Of a stretch of 53,024 nt of DNA, positions 27,730-36,988 are shown piece by piece; position 1 is the first letter of the stretch; each line of letters begins with the position of its first letter. The stretch is from Balneolaceae bacterium (GTDB lineage: Bacteria > Bacteroidota > Rhodothermia > Balneolales > Balneolaceae): NCBI GenBank assembly GCA_009711805.1, contig VEMX01000061.1, positions 1 to 53,024 of the forward strand, read 5' to 3'. Under the pieces are notes generated by a model, which did not search any database, was not told the DNA's origin, and saw only the letters and a program-made list of their open reading frames with translations. The position numbers were made by a program, and so were the translations under genes.

Positions 27730-28656
27730 TTGATGGTTAAACAGCTTAGCATATTTTCTTTCCTGGCTCTTCTCATGTTCTCGTGTGGGCAGTCACCTCA
27801 GAAAGATATCAAGATCGATGGTTCCAGCACAGTATATCCAATTACAGAAGCAGTAGCAGAAGAGTATAGATCAGAAGCACCCGGCAGCCGGGTCACCGTT
27901 GGTGTTTCCGGAACAGGTGGGGGATTCAAACAGTTTCTGAGAGGAGAAACGGTCATTAATAATGCCTCTCGCTCTATTAAGCCAAGTGAAGTGCAACTGG
28001 CTGAAGAAAACAATATTGGCTATGTGCAGCTTTCAGTTGCTTATGACGGTATTGCTGTTGTTCTACATCCTGATAACGACTGGGTGGATCACTTCACCGT
28101 GGAAGAACTCAAGAAAATATGGGAGCCGGATGCCCAAAATACTATTACAAAGTGGAGTCAAATTCGTCCGGAATGGCCCGATGAGGAGATTCACCTTTTT
28201 GGCCCTGGTATTGCCTCAGGCACCTATGACTACTTTACCGATGCGATTGTAGGTGAAAGTGGTGCCAGCCGCGGCGACTATACCGCAAGTGAAGACGATA
28301 ACGTATTGGTGCAAGGGGTGTCAACTGATAAGAGTGCGGTTGGATTCTTTGGGCTGGCTTATTATGAAGAGAATGCCGACAAACTCCGCCTGGCCGCTGT
28401 AGATAACGGGGAAGGTGCTCCGGTAAAACCTTCGCTGGAAACGGTAAAAGATGGAACTTATGCACCGCTGTCTCGCCCACTGTTTATTTACGTGTCTAGT
28501 GAGGGAGCCAAAAGAAAGTCTGTGCAAGATTTTGTGAATTTCTATCTGGATAATGCTGGTAGTCTTGCCACTTCAGTAGGTTATATTCCTATGCCGGAAG
28601 AAGAATATGCTAATCAGCAGGAAAAATTCGATACTTTTGTAAAAGAGCACAACTAA
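27730..28656 (+). CDS. pstS: Phosphate ABC transporter, substrate-binding lipoprotein
   Basis: 308 residues. [18 protein letters not shown] is a lipoprotein signal with Cys18 in MFSC, so the mature protein is lipid-anchored in the periplasm. Phosphate-binding motifs are [34 protein letters not shown] and ASGTYDYF, as in the PstS/SphX group. It delivers inorganic phosphate to the PstCA permease. First gene of a pstSCAB-phoU-porin run in which all genes are on the plus strand; a 73-bp gap separates it from pstC. Confidence 0.95.
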   Translation: MMVKQLSIFSFLALLMFSCGQSPQKDIKIDGSSTVYPITEAVAEEYRSEAPGSRVTVGVSGTGGGFKQFLRGETVINNASRSIKPSEVQLAEENNIGYVQLSVAYDGIAVVLHPDNDWVDHFTVEELKKIWEPDAQNTITKWSQIRPEWPDEEIHLFGPGIASGTYDYFTDAIVGESGASRGDYTASEDDNVLVQGVSTDKSAVGFFGLAYYEENADKLRLAAVDNGEGAPVKPSLETVKDGTYAPLSRPLFIYVSSEGAKRKSVQDFVNFYLDNAGSLATSVGYIPMPEEEYANQQEKFDTFVKEHN

Positions 28657-28729
28657 CAGATTAAAGGCAGGGAAGGATCATTAAAAGCGGATTCTCTTTC
28701 TATATCACAGATCTACACAACGGTGTTTT

Positions 28730-29608
28730 ATGAAAAAATGGAATGAGCGGATTATTGAAAAAGCACTGGCAGCCTGTGCTCTTCTTACCGTTCTTACTAC
28801 CATAGGAATTATCCTGATACTGCTGGTAGAAGCTGTAGGGTTTTTTAGAGAGGTATCGATTGTAGATTTCCTGACCGGGACACAGTGGACTCCTCTTTTC
28901 ACTCAAAAAGAATATGGTATTCTGCCATTACTTTCGGGAACCTTTTTAACTACGACAATAGCTATATCGGTAGCTCTGCCTATCGGGCTTACCATTGCCG
29001 TTTACCTGAGTGAATATGCGTCAAAGCGGATTCGCGAGATATTGAAACCTATGTTGGAAGTATTGGCCGTGGTGCCAACGGTAGTGTATGGTTTCTTTGC
29101 GCTCATGATTGTAACCCCTTTTCTCAAATCCTTTTACCCGGATATTTCAGGTTTTAATGCGTTGTCGCCGGGTATTGTTATGGGGATTATGATTATCCCT
29201 TTTGTTTCCTCTTTGAGTGAGGATGCGCTGAATGCCGTACCCAACTCATTGCGGCAGGCTTCGTTTGGGATGGGATCTACCCGCTTGCAAACGGCTTTCA
29301 GAGTTATGGTACCTGCGGCATCATCCGGGATTATAGTTTCGGTGATTCTTGCGGTAGCGCGGGCCATTGGAGAAACCATGATTGTTACCATAGCGGCCGG
29401 ACAGCAACCCAGGCTTACCTTTGACCCCACCGTTCCCATTGAGACGATTACCGCTTATATCGTGCAGGTGAGTATGGGAGACGTGCCCCATGGCACCATT
29501 GAATACAAAACCATTTTTGCGGCAGGTATAACCCTGTTCGTTTTCACCTTTGTGCTGAATACCATCAGTTACTGGATTCGCAGCCGATATCGACAGAAAT
29601 ATGAATAA
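28730..29608 (+). CDS. pstC: Phosphate ABC transporter permease PstC
   Basis: 292 residues with six hydrophobic helices. After an N-terminal helix and a short periplasmic loop come the permease motifs GTFLTTTIAISVALPIGLTI, YLSEYAS, LEVLAVVPTVVYGFFAL and the EAA-like loop (LRQASFGMGSTRLQTAFRV) that contacts the ATPase. It forms the heterodimeric channel with PstA. The last 8 bp overlap pstA, indicating coupled translation. Confidence 0.95.
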   Translation: MKKWNERIIEKALAACALLTVLTTIGIILILLVEAVGFFREVSIVDFLTGTQWTPLFTQKEYGILPLLSGTFLTTTIAISVALPIGLTIAVYLSEYASKRIREILKPMLEVLAVVPTVVYGFFALMIVTPFLKSFYPDISGFNALSPGIVMGIMIIPFVSSLSEDALNAVPNSLRQASFGMGSTRLQTAFRVMVPAASSGIIVSVILAVARAIGETMIVTIAAGQQPRLTFDPTVPIETITAYIVQVSMGDVPHGTIEYKTIFAAGITLFVFTFVLNTISYWIRSRYRQKYE

Positions 29609-30458
29609 CGCAAAAAAGAACCGCTTAAAAGATAAAGCCTTTGAATGGGTAGGTATTTTTGCCTCAGTGATTGGTATTCTGATCCTGGCTATTTTTATAG
29701 GCTTCATCTTGTATATGGGATTGAGCCGGCTCGATTGGGATTTCATGGCCTCGCTTCCCTCACGCTTTGCAGAAAAATCCGGCATATATACTGCATGGAT
29801 AGGAACACTTTGGGTGCTTGGCTTAACAACACTCATCTCTTTTCCCGTAGGCGTTGGGGCTGGGATATATCTCGAAGAATATGCCAAAAACTCTAAGTTG
29901 AATACCCTTCTTGAGGTGAATATAGCCAACCTTGCCGGGGTGCCTTCGGTAATCTACGGATTACTTGGACTGGGCATTTTTGTACGAATGATGAATATGG
30001 GCAGCAGTATTTTGGCCGGCGCATTAACCCTGTCATTGTTGATCTTGCCCATTATTATTGTAGCAACCCGTGAGTCGATACGGGCCGTACCGGGTTCCAT
30101 ACGAGAAGCTTCGCAGGGACTTGGGGCCACTAAATGGCAAACCATATGGAATCAGATTTTACCGGCCTCATTCGGAGGAATACTGACAGGGGTAATACTG
30201 GCTGTTTCCCGGGCTGTAGGAGAAACGGCTCCACTTATTGTGGTAGGGGCATTAGCCTATGTACCTTTTGCTCCCAGAGGGCCAATGGATGAATTTACCG
30301 TACTTCCCATCCAGATATTTAACTGGGTCACGAGGCCACAGCACGAATTTGTGATTAATGCCGCGGCAGCCATCATCGTGTTACTGGGAATAACACTGGC
30401 TTTGAACGGAGTTGCGGTTTATTTACGCCACAGGTGGCAAAACAAAATGAATTGGTAA
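29601..30458 (+). CDS. pstA: Phosphate ABC transporter permease PstA
   Basis: 285 residues, six predicted helices. YLEEYAKNSKLNTLLEVNIA followed by NLAGVPSVIYGLLGLGIFV and the cytoplasmic loop IREASQGLGATKWQTIWNQI are characteristic of PstA. The internal GETAPLIVVGALAYVPF block is also typical of the family. Start overlaps pstC by 8 bp; pstB follows. Confidence 0.95.
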   Translation: MNNAKKNRLKDKAFEWVGIFASVIGILILAIFIGFILYMGLSRLDWDFMASLPSRFAEKSGIYTAWIGTLWVLGLTTLISFPVGVGAGIYLEEYAKNSKLNTLLEVNIANLAGVPSVIYGLLGLGIFVRMMNMGSSILAGALTLSLLILPIIIVATRESIRAVPGSIREASQGLGATKWQTIWNQILPASFGGILTGVILAVSRAVGETAPLIVVGALAYVPFAPRGPMDEFTVLPIQIFNWVTRPQHEFVINAAAAIIVLLGITLALNGVAVYLRHRWQNKMNW

Positions 30459-30492
30459 TTCCTGTTAATCGTTGAATTTTAATCGTAGTGTA

Positions 30493-31314
30493 ATGTTTAT
30501 TGACGTGAAAGAAGAGATCCCCCAAATACCATCCTTCGAGAAAAAGGAAAAGCCCGAAACAGAGTTTAAATTGCAGGCTCACAATGTGAACGCCTGGTAT
30601 GGAGATTTTAAGGCGATTAAAAATATCAACATGGATATTGAAGCAAATACCGTTACCGCTTTTATAGGCCCTTCCGGATGCGGTAAGTCTACATTTCTCC
30701 GAACCTTCAACCGGATGAATGACAACATCGATGGCTTTAGGATGGATGGTGAAATACAACTCGAAGGTAAAAGTATCTACGCTCCTTCGGTAAAGGTAGA
30801 GGAGTTACGAAAAGCGGTAGGTATGGTATTCCAAAAGCCAAATCCGTTTCCCAAATCGATTTTCGAAAATGTAGCCTATGGTTTGAAGATACAGGGAATC
30901 AAAGACAAAGATTTTATAGAGGAGCGGGTCATTGAGTCGCTGAAGCAAGCTACCATTTATGAAGAAGTGAAGGACGATCTTAACAAGCAGGCACTGGCTT
31001 TGTCGGGTGGGCAACAGCAGCGTGTATGTATAGCCCGGGCACTTGCGGTAAAACCCTCGGTTATTTTGATGGATGAACCTACATCGGCGTTAGACCCCAT
31101 TTCTACCAGCAAAATAGAAGATCTTATTTATGAGTTGAAAGAGAATTACACGGTGGTAATAGTAACACATAATATGCAGCAGGCAGGTCGTGTAAGTGAT
31201 AAAACAGCCTTTATGTATATGGGGGATTTGATTGAGTATGGGAATACCAAAAAAATCTTTACAAACCCTGAAAAAGAACGCACACAGAGTTACATTACAG
31301 GGAGATTTGGTTAA
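30493..31314 (+). CDS. pstB: Phosphate ABC transporter ATP-binding protein
   Basis: 273 residues from the ATG at 30493; an upstream in-frame TTG at 30472 is less likely. The N-terminal 30 residues are a charged extension before the ABC domain. Walker [10 protein letters not shown], signature [12 protein letters not shown], Walker [14 protein letters not shown], and H-loop [23 protein letters not shown] and FNRMND are PstB-specific. It energises phosphate import. The stop codon overlaps the phoU start (TAATG). Confidence 0.95.
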   Translation: MFIDVKEEIPQIPSFEKKEKPETEFKLQAHNVNAWYGDFKAIKNINMDIEANTVTAFIGPSGCGKSTFLRTFNRMNDNIDGFRMDGEIQLEGKSIYAPSVKVEELRKAVGMVFQKPNPFPKSIFENVAYGLKIQGIKDKDFIEERVIESLKQATIYEEVKDDLNKQALALSGGQQQRVCIARALAVKPSVILMDEPTSALDPISTSKIEDLIYELKENYTVVIVTHNMQQAGRVSDKTAFMYMGDLIEYGNTKKIFTNPEKERTQSYITGRFG

Positions 31315-32042
31315 TGAAGACAAAGAGTACCAATATATCCGAAGAGGAATCAGTACATATGTCACATTTAGATACTGAACTCCAGTTGTTGAATGACGAT
31401 ATCCTGGAGTTAATGCATCTGGTAAAAACACAGTTAGAGAAAGGCCAAGAGGCTCTGCTGAATTTTGATGAGGAATTGGCAGAGGAAATAACGGTAAATG
31501 AAAGCAGGGTCAACGCCCTGGAATTAAAGCTGGATCGCGACTGTGAGAACATACTTGCTTTGTTTAACCCAGTGGCCATCGACCTTCGTTTTGTACTCGC
31601 TTCCGTGAAAATCACCTCGGACCTGGAACGCCTGGGTGACCATGCCGATAGCATTGCGCGGTATATCCTTGAATTTGGCGATTCTATTGATCAGGGTTTA
31701 TTTGAGGAAATGGAAATAGACGTGATGTTTAAAACAGCTATTGAGATGCTGAATCATGTTTTTAATGCTTTCATCAGAGAAGACACCAAATTGGCCCGCA
31801 AGGTATTCTCGATGGATAAGAAGTTAAATAAGATTAATCGGCAAGTTTCAATTAAAACAACCGAGCTAATACAGGGGAATCCCGAAGAAACACGAATTTT
31901 TTTATATTTGTTTTCGATTATCAGGAAACTGGAACGGGTAGGTGACCTTACCAAGAACGTTGCAGAAGAAATCGTTTTCTTTATCGAGGCCAAAGTGCTT
32001 AAGCATATGAAGGGTCGGTCGATAAAAGAAAAGAACCCTTAA
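31314..32042 (+). CDS. phoU: Phosphate signalling protein PhoU
   Basis: 242 residues, an all-helical protein with the duplicated PhoU fold. It contains both metal-binding repeats: ITSDLERLGDHADSIAR in the first half and SIIRKLERVGDLTKNVAEE in the second. In other bacteria PhoU links the PstSCAB transporter to the PhoR/PhoB (PhoP) two-component system and lowers its activity when phosphate is plentiful. The start overlaps the pstB stop by one base. No phoR/phoB pair is in this window. Confidence 0.93.
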   Translation: MKTKSTNISEEESVHMSHLDTELQLLNDDILELMHLVKTQLEKGQEALLNFDEELAEEITVNESRVNALELKLDRDCENILALFNPVAIDLRFVLASVKITSDLERLGDHADSIARYILEFGDSIDQGLFEEMEIDVMFKTAIEMLNHVFNAFIREDTKLARKVFSMDKKLNKINRQVSIKTTELIQGNPEETRIFLYLFSIIRKLERVGDLTKNVAEEIVFFIEAKVLKHMKGRSIKEKNP

Positions 32043-32125
32043 GACCCGGCGGAAGTCTTAGTAATATTCCCGCTAAAAAACGATCAGCATACATATAAAA
32101 TCACAATAAATCAGGATTTAAATAC

Positions 32126-33172
32126 ATGAAGTCAGTGGGATTGGTATATACATTTTTATTATTTATGACATCATCAGTACTTGCTCAGGTTTCTGTAGGT
32201 GATAAAGGAGAAATCAATGGCAATGTATTTGCCGATTATTACTGGGTAACACAAAACCATGACAATACACTGGAAGACAAGCATGGATTTCAGTTCCGCC
32301 GCATCTACGTTACATATAACCAGGAGATAGATGAATCCTTTTCAACAAGATTTCGGATTACCATGGGTAGCGCCGGCTTATATGCTTCTTCAAATTCCAA
32401 AATGATTCCCTCGGTAAAAGATGCCTATCTGAAATGGAAAAACGGGAACCATCAGATTTTAATGGGAATTTCGTCCACGCCTACATGGGGGCACGTATCC
32501 GAGAAGGCATGGGGATACCGGGCTGTCGAAAAAACAGTGATGGATCTGTATGGTCTGGGTAGTTCTCGGGATTTTGGTATATCGGCAAAAGGCCAGCTGG
32601 ATGATGACGGAAATGTGAACTACCATGTGATGATTGGTAACGGCCATAGCAACTATGGGAATGAGATTAACAAAGGGAAAAAAATTATGGCTTCACTCGC
32701 TTTTAATGTTACCGATAACCTAAGGCTGCAAGTTTACGGAGATTGGAATGACAAATCGGGTGATATCGACTGGTATACATTTCAGGGATTTGGGGCGTAT
32801 CAAGCAGATGATTTTACGCTGGGAGCATTGTACGCTGTACAGAGCCGTGAAAGCATGATTGTTGGGGGAGATGCCTCACAATCTTATTCTGTAGTATCCG
32901 TTTTCAGCCGGTTTACGCTGCAAGATGAAACCAAGGGATATCTTCGGTTTGACCATGCCTTTGAAGGGATTCCGGGTACAGAAACAAATAAGTATCTTCC
33001 AATCAACAGTGAAGCTTCCTCCTCTATTATAATGGGCGGGGTCGATTTTAAGTTGGGAACCAACGTACACCTGATGCCCAACATCAAAACAGTGATTTAT
33101 GGAGAAGATGATATGGGAAATACACCAAATACTGATGTTATGCCACGACTAACACTCAACTATAAATTTTAG
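32126..33172 (+). CDS. Porin, OprO/OprP-like, of the phosphate operon
   Basis: 348 residues with a signal peptide (MKSVGLVYTFLLFMTSSVLAQ). Many alternating beta strands follow, e.g. HGFQFRRIYVTYNQEIDESF, FSTRFRITMGSAG, ILMGISSTPTWGHVSEKAWG, LGSSRDFGISAKGQL, LRLQVYGDW, and a terminal Phe in LTLNYKF, as outer-membrane barrels require. FRRIYVTY is the conserved N-terminal strand of phosphate-selective porin-like proteins. Position 83 bp after phoU, and the terminator only after it, suggests a phosphate-limited uptake porin; ion selectivity is inferred from context. Confidence 0.8.
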   Translation: MKSVGLVYTFLLFMTSSVLAQVSVGDKGEINGNVFADYYWVTQNHDNTLEDKHGFQFRRIYVTYNQEIDESFSTRFRITMGSAGLYASSNSKMIPSVKDAYLKWKNGNHQILMGISSTPTWGHVSEKAWGYRAVEKTVMDLYGLGSSRDFGISAKGQLDDDGNVNYHVMIGNGHSNYGNEINKGKKIMASLAFNVTDNLRLQVYGDWNDKSGDIDWYTFQGFGAYQADDFTLGALYAVQSRESMIVGGDASQSYSVVSVFSRFTLQDETKGYLRFDHAFEGIPGTETNKYLPINSEASSSIIMGGVDFKLGTNVHLMPNIKTVIYGEDDMGNTPNTDVMPRLTLNYKF

Positions 33173-33194
33173 GACATATCACAGAGATTATAGA

Positions 33195-33228
33195 GCCGAT
33201 AATACATTTTGTATTACCGGCTTTTTTT
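33195..33228 (+). terminator. Terminator of the pst-phoU-porin operon
   Basis: GCCGATAATACA (33195 on) pairs with TGTATTACCGGC across four bases, with a one-base irregularity, and is followed by a run of seven T. It marks the 3' end of the phosphate operon. Bases 33229-33444 after it show no gene. Confidence 0.8.
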
Positions 33229-33444
33229 ATGTTTGATATATGCGGAGATATAAACTGAAATATTATTGCTCCCACTTCCTCGTATATGGATAATCTCATC
33301 CCGGAAATTACTTCCGAATTTCTGAGTCTCATTCGCAGAGAAAGAACCAAACCATAATTTCTTAAGGTAGTTTAAGGAGTTTGAAATTGCTTATGGAGAA
33401 ATTGATGCTATATAAAAGAATAATCCAACTCAAATACAGAACCA

Positions 33445-33990
33445 ATGGAAAATCATATCATTGCATTTGCAGGTAGTAACAGTTCTCATTCAATTAATGA
33501 ACAGCTGATAAAAGCGACTATTCAAGGGTTCTCCAATAAGAAGGTGCAATATATAGACCTCAAACAGCTGGATATACCCGTATATGGAATTGATCTGGAA
33601 CAGACAGAGGGAATTCCTGAAGAAATAAAAACCTTGCATCAACAAATGCTTAAGGCAGAGGGATTTATTATAGCAAGTCCCGAACACAATGGCTTAATGC
33701 CGGCTTTTTTCAAAAATATAATCGATTGGCTTAGTCGTATCGACCGAAAGGTTTTTATGGACAAACCCGTACTGTTGATGAGCACTTCACCAGGAGCAAA
33801 TGGGGGAGCCACGAGCCTGTCAATATTAGCAGGCCTTATGCCATTCTGGGGAGCTAATGTTATAGACACGTATTCACTAAGCAAATTCAACGATAGCTTC
33901 GACATGGATTCGCAGTCAATTGTAGACAAAGAAAAAGCGAATAAACTGGCAGATGTAATCAAGCAATTCGAGCGAGAAACAGCTGCCTAA
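33445..33990 (+). CDS. NAD(P)H-dependent FMN reductase
   Basis: 181 residues of the flavodoxin-like NADPH-dependent FMN reductase family. FMN phosphate loop: AGSNSSHSINEQL near the N-terminus; second flavin loop: ASPEHNGLMPAFFKNIIDWL around residues 78-97; and a third at STSPGANGG. It probably reduces flavin, quinone or azo substrates in the cytosol. It stands alone, between the phosphate and NO clusters. Confidence 0.88.
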   Translation: MENHIIAFAGSNSSHSINEQLIKATIQGFSNKKVQYIDLKQLDIPVYGIDLEQTEGIPEEIKTLHQQMLKAEGFIIASPEHNGLMPAFFKNIIDWLSRIDRKVFMDKPVLLMSTSPGANGGATSLSILAGLMPFWGANVIDTYSLSKFNDSFDMDSQSIVDKEKANKLADVIKQFERETAA

Positions 33991-34056
33991 AAGTGAGTCT
34001 CCTTAATCCAGCAGGAGGGAGTGTAGCGGTATTAGCAAGCCTATTTCTGTTTCGGC

Positions 34057-34551
34057 TCACCCTCTTACGAGCCGGATGGCATAATATATAATGCCTAAAC
34101 CAAGCAGAAGATTAATGCGGCCAAGCCAGCTGGTTAGCCTTCGGCTGCGTTTTGTTTCGGGGGCATCAGCATGTTGGTCCATAAGTTCGGCAGCTTTAGG
34201 CCCGGCATAGAAATCATGTATTCCACTAATGATAAGCACCAGGGCAAAAAGCAGGAGTTTTATGGTAAGCTTATTACCAAATTCACTGTTCCAGAATGTC
34301 GGTTGAATGAGGTCCTGAAGTGAATAGCTCCGGCTGATAAGGTTGGTAATTCCGGTAACAATAAGGATAAGGAAAATAGCCCATGAGGCTCGGCTGAACT
34401 TTCGGCCAATCACAGAAAAGAAGGTTCCCCGGTTTCCTTCAAACAGCTTATGGCGGGATACAGGCACCAACACCACTACCGTAAAAAGCATGCCTCCCAT
34501 CCAAAACATGGCACAAAGTATATGGATAAACAGAGAGAGGTAATAGTACAT
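34057..34551 (-). CDS. CopD-like four-helix membrane protein
   Basis: 164 residues with four hydrophobic helices. His10 and Trp17 in SLFIHILCAMFWMGGM and later histidines (GIHDFYAG) resemble the CopD/DUF2269-type proteins in which paired His may bind heme or copper. It begins 6 bp after the Rrf2 regulator stop and is probably cotranscribed with it. The pair is divergent from the nitric oxide reductase operon, so a role in copper supply or NO defence is plausible but unproven. Confidence 0.65.
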   Translation of the reverse strand: MYYYLSLFIHILCAMFWMGGMLFTVVVLVPVSRHKLFEGNRGTFFSVIGRKFSRASWAIFLILIVTGITNLISRSYSLQDLIQPTFWNSEFGNKLTIKLLLFALVLIISGIHDFYAGPKAAELMDQHADAPETKRSRRLTSWLGRINLLLGLGIIYYAIRLVRG

Positions 34552-34557
34552 GGCGTT

Positions 34558-35001
34558 CTATTCTGATGTGCCAGGTTTAATGATTTGTTCGGTTTCCTCT
34601 GGGCGGTTGGCAATATCCTGAAGGGTTGTGCTTTCGGCCCAGATTTGGAATGCTCCCTTTAACTGGCTCCAGGTGTTATGCAGGGGGCAAGGCTTCTCAC
34701 TGTTGCATTCATCCCACCCAAATACACAATCATCAGGACGGATCATATTGTCTACTGTTTCCAGGATATCTTTGAAAGAAATATCCTCAGGCTTTTTGGC
34801 CAGCTTAAATCCTCCTCCATGTCCTTTTTGTGATGTAACCAGGCCCGTTTCTACCATCATTCTCATAATCTTGGACAGGTAATGACTGGGTATACTGGTT
34901 TTGTTGGCCAGCACTTTAGATGATATGGGTCGGTTATCTTCTTTGAGCGTAATACAAGCCATAGCTCTGAGTGCATATTCAGCGGTCTGAGATAAATACA
35001 T
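34558..35001 (-). CDS. Rrf2-family Fe-S transcriptional regulator (NsrR/IscR-like)
   Basis: 147 residues. The N-terminal winged helix (MYLSQTAEYALRAMACI, then VLANKTSIPSHYLSKIMR and GHGGGFKLAKKPEDIS) is classic Rrf2. Cys92, Cys99 and Cys105 followed by His108 (CPLH) match the [Fe-S] ligand set of IscR/NsrR, with one extra residue between the first two. Its location, divergent from an NO reductase operon, points to an NO-sensing NsrR role. Candidate binding sites lie at 35282-35332. The regulator is transcribed away from the operon, first in a two-gene unit with the CopD-like protein. Confidence 0.85.
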   Translation of the reverse strand: MYLSQTAEYALRAMACITLKEDNRPISSKVLANKTSIPSHYLSKIMRMMVETGLVTSQKGHGGGFKLAKKPEDISFKDILETVDNMIRPDDCVFGWDECNSEKPCPLHNTWSQLKGAFQIWAESTTLQDIANRPEETEQIIKPGTSE

Positions 35002-35281
35002 AAGCTTTTCCCGGTGTGTTTAGATAAAAGTAATGCTCTTGAAGCGGGGTTCAAGATAAAAGTTGTGCAGTATAATCCCCACAAGATTACGAACGGTGTT
35101 TAAAAAACCTCTAACCACCCCTCCGCGAAAATCCACGTGAAACCACACTCCCAGCCTTTTTCCAATTCCTCTTTTTCGCAGAGGCTCGCAGATAAAACGC
35201 TGAGCTGCGCTGATGGTTCTTCGTGGGGAGCAGACATGAGCTTATGAACAGTCAATGTCCAACAGCAAAAAATTAAACATA

Positions 35282-35332
35282 ATAGACTTGAATATCTATT
35301 AAAAAATGCAGATTATAGACCTGTGCATCTAT
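35282..35332. promoter_or_regulatory. Tandem ATAGA-N8-TCTAT operator candidates
   Basis: Two imperfect palindromes, ATAGACTTGAATATCTAT (35282-35299) and ATAGACCTGTGCATCTAT (35315-35332), lie 33 bp apart, about three helical turns, so both face the same side. They sit 36-86 bp before the ATG at 35368 and next to the Rrf2 regulator. I see nothing else in the 366 bp between the divergent genes. Confidence 0.5.
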
Positions 35333-35367
35333 TAAGATGAAATCACTTAACTCAGGTGGGATCTTTA

Positions 35368-36810
35368 ATGCTTAGAGTCATAAAAAGAGCGCTTTTGTTT
35401 CCGGTTGCTTCCCTGTTCAGCCTGGAGAAGGTGCGCACTAAAGAACTTTCGCGGCTTTGGATTTTATTAAGCATTGGCACTCTGATACTCTCGGGTTGCT
35501 TTTCCATCATTATTGTATTGGCTCGAACTCCGGTTATAAATGAAATTATTGCTGACCCCATGTTCGCCAAACGGGGATTGGTTGTTCATGTAGATCTGGC
35601 CTTGCTGATTTGGATTTATGCGTTTTTATGTGGGCTTTTTGTTTTGGTTAGGCCTGCTAAGGGAGGAAATAAATTGCTGCCTCTTGGCTATGCATTAGCA
35701 GTTACGGGCGTAGCCATGTTGGTAAGTTCTATTTTCTTCCCTTCTGCAGAGCCCGTGCTCTCAAATTATATTCCTGTTTTAAATCATCCGATGTTTATAG
35801 GGGGGCTAATATTTTTTGCTGCGGGAGTGGGGTGCACTCTTTTTAATGTCCGTATGTTTCCTTCTGAAAAGGTATTCATTCACAATGAAAATAAGCTGTA
35901 CCCGGTGTCGGCAATACCGGGTTTTAGGGCGGCAGCTATACTGCTTCTTATTAGCTTTATAACATTTTTTAGTGCCTGGGTTGTTACACCAGCCGATCAT
36001 ATTCCCCAGACTTACTATGAACTGACAATATGGGGAGGCGGACATATCCTTCAGTTTGTGAATGTAGCCGCCATGCTTTCTGTATGGATTATATTACTGG
36101 CCAAATTATTGGGCAGAAATCCAATTTCCTACAAGTGGTCTGCTATACTGTTTGGGATATTGGTGATCCCGGTACTTGCTGCCCCCTTGCTTACCATAAA
36201 AGGCACTTCTGATATTCTCTACCGCTGGGGTTTCACGAAATATATGCAATGGGGCATCTTTCCAATTGTAACCATTTTTATGGGCATCGTGATTGTGAAA
36301 CTGGTGAAGGCAAAATCCAGGAATGAATTGCCAAAGGGATTGTGGAAGAACCCATATTTCGGCGGGCTGGTCACAAGTATGATGCTAACAGCCATAGGAT
36401 TTATCCTGGGAGCTATGATAAGAGGTTCCAACACCTTGGTTCCTGCACATTACCACGCAGCAGTAGGCGGTATAACCGTAGCATTTATGGCTATTACTTA
36501 TTGGCTGCTTGAAAAGAACAATATCCCGCTTCCTGATGGCAGAACAAAAAAGCTGGCGGCTATACAACCTATCATGTTTGGATTGGGGCAATCCGTATTT
36601 GTAGCTGGATTTGGATTTGCCGGAGCCCATGGCTTGGCTCGAAAGTCGTTCGGGGCAGAACAACAAATTAACTCAATTGAAATATTTGCCGGATTAGGGT
36701 TTATGTCAATAGGCGGACTGTTAGCGGTCTCCGGTGGCATCCTGTTTCTCTGGATTATGGTGAAAGCCTGGCTGGCAAGTAGGACATCAATATCAAAACA
36801 AAACCTATAA
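35368..36810 (+). CDS. Heme-copper oxidase/NOR subunit I paralogue lacking the HH metal ligands
   Basis: 480 residues, about 12 hydrophobic helices. The ATG at 35368 has AGGTGGG upstream; a GTG four codons earlier is in frame. It is homologous along its length to the catalytic subunit at 37534-39261. It keeps His74 (VVHVDLALLIW, low-spin heme ligand position), His226 in IWGGGHILQF, and the heme-ligand pair His361/His363 in VPAHYHAAVGG. The helix VII pair HH that ligates the active-site non-heme metal is replaced by Ala272-Pro273 (LAAPLLT against SAHHLL in the paralogue). It may carry hemes for electron transfer but is unlikely to have a normal binuclear centre. First gene of the NOR operon. 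Confidence 0.8.
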   Translation: MLRVIKRALLFPVASLFSLEKVRTKELSRLWILLSIGTLILSGCFSIIIVLARTPVINEIIADPMFAKRGLVVHVDLALLIWIYAFLCGLFVLVRPAKGGNKLLPLGYALAVTGVAMLVSSIFFPSAEPVLSNYIPVLNHPMFIGGLIFFAAGVGCTLFNVRMFPSEKVFIHNENKLYPVSAIPGFRAAAILLLISFITFFSAWVVTPADHIPQTYYELTIWGGGHILQFVNVAAMLSVWIILLAKLLGRNPISYKWSAILFGILVIPVLAAPLLTIKGTSDILYRWGFTKYMQWGIFPIVTIFMGIVIVKLVKAKSRNELPKGLWKNPYFGGLVTSMMLTAIGFILGAMIRGSNTLVPAHYHAAVGGITVAFMAITYWLLEKNNIPLPDGRTKKLAAIQPIMFGLGQSVFVAGFGFAGAHGLARKSFGAEQQINSIEIFAGLGFMSIGGLLAVSGGILFLWIMVKAWLASRTSISKQNL

Positions 36811-36815
36811 GAACT

Positions 36816-36962
36816 ATGGAATCGGAAAAAAAACCATTAGGGCAGCGGTTTCTGGACAACATCTGGCTGTTGTTAATCCTGGGATTACTGATACCAACCA
36901 TCTCATATACCATTTGGGGCATTATTGAATTGCTCTCGATGGGAGAGGCCACTCTACCCTAA
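36816..36962 (+). CDS. 48-residue single-TM protein of the NOR operon
   Basis: ATG at 36816 and TAA at 36960-36962. The N-terminus is charged (MESEKKPLGQRFLDN), followed by one membrane helix (IWLLLILGLLIPTISYTIWG) and a short tail IIELLSMGEATLP. It lies 5 bp after the subunit I paralogue and 26 bp before the CuA subunit, so it is very likely translated as part of the complex. Small one-helix subunits are common in heme-copper complexes; I do not recognise this one. Confidence 0.75.
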   Translation: MESEKKPLGQRFLDNIWLLLILGLLIPTISYTIWGIIELLSMGEATLP

Positions 36963-36988
36963 CTATATAACCATTAAATGATAGAATC

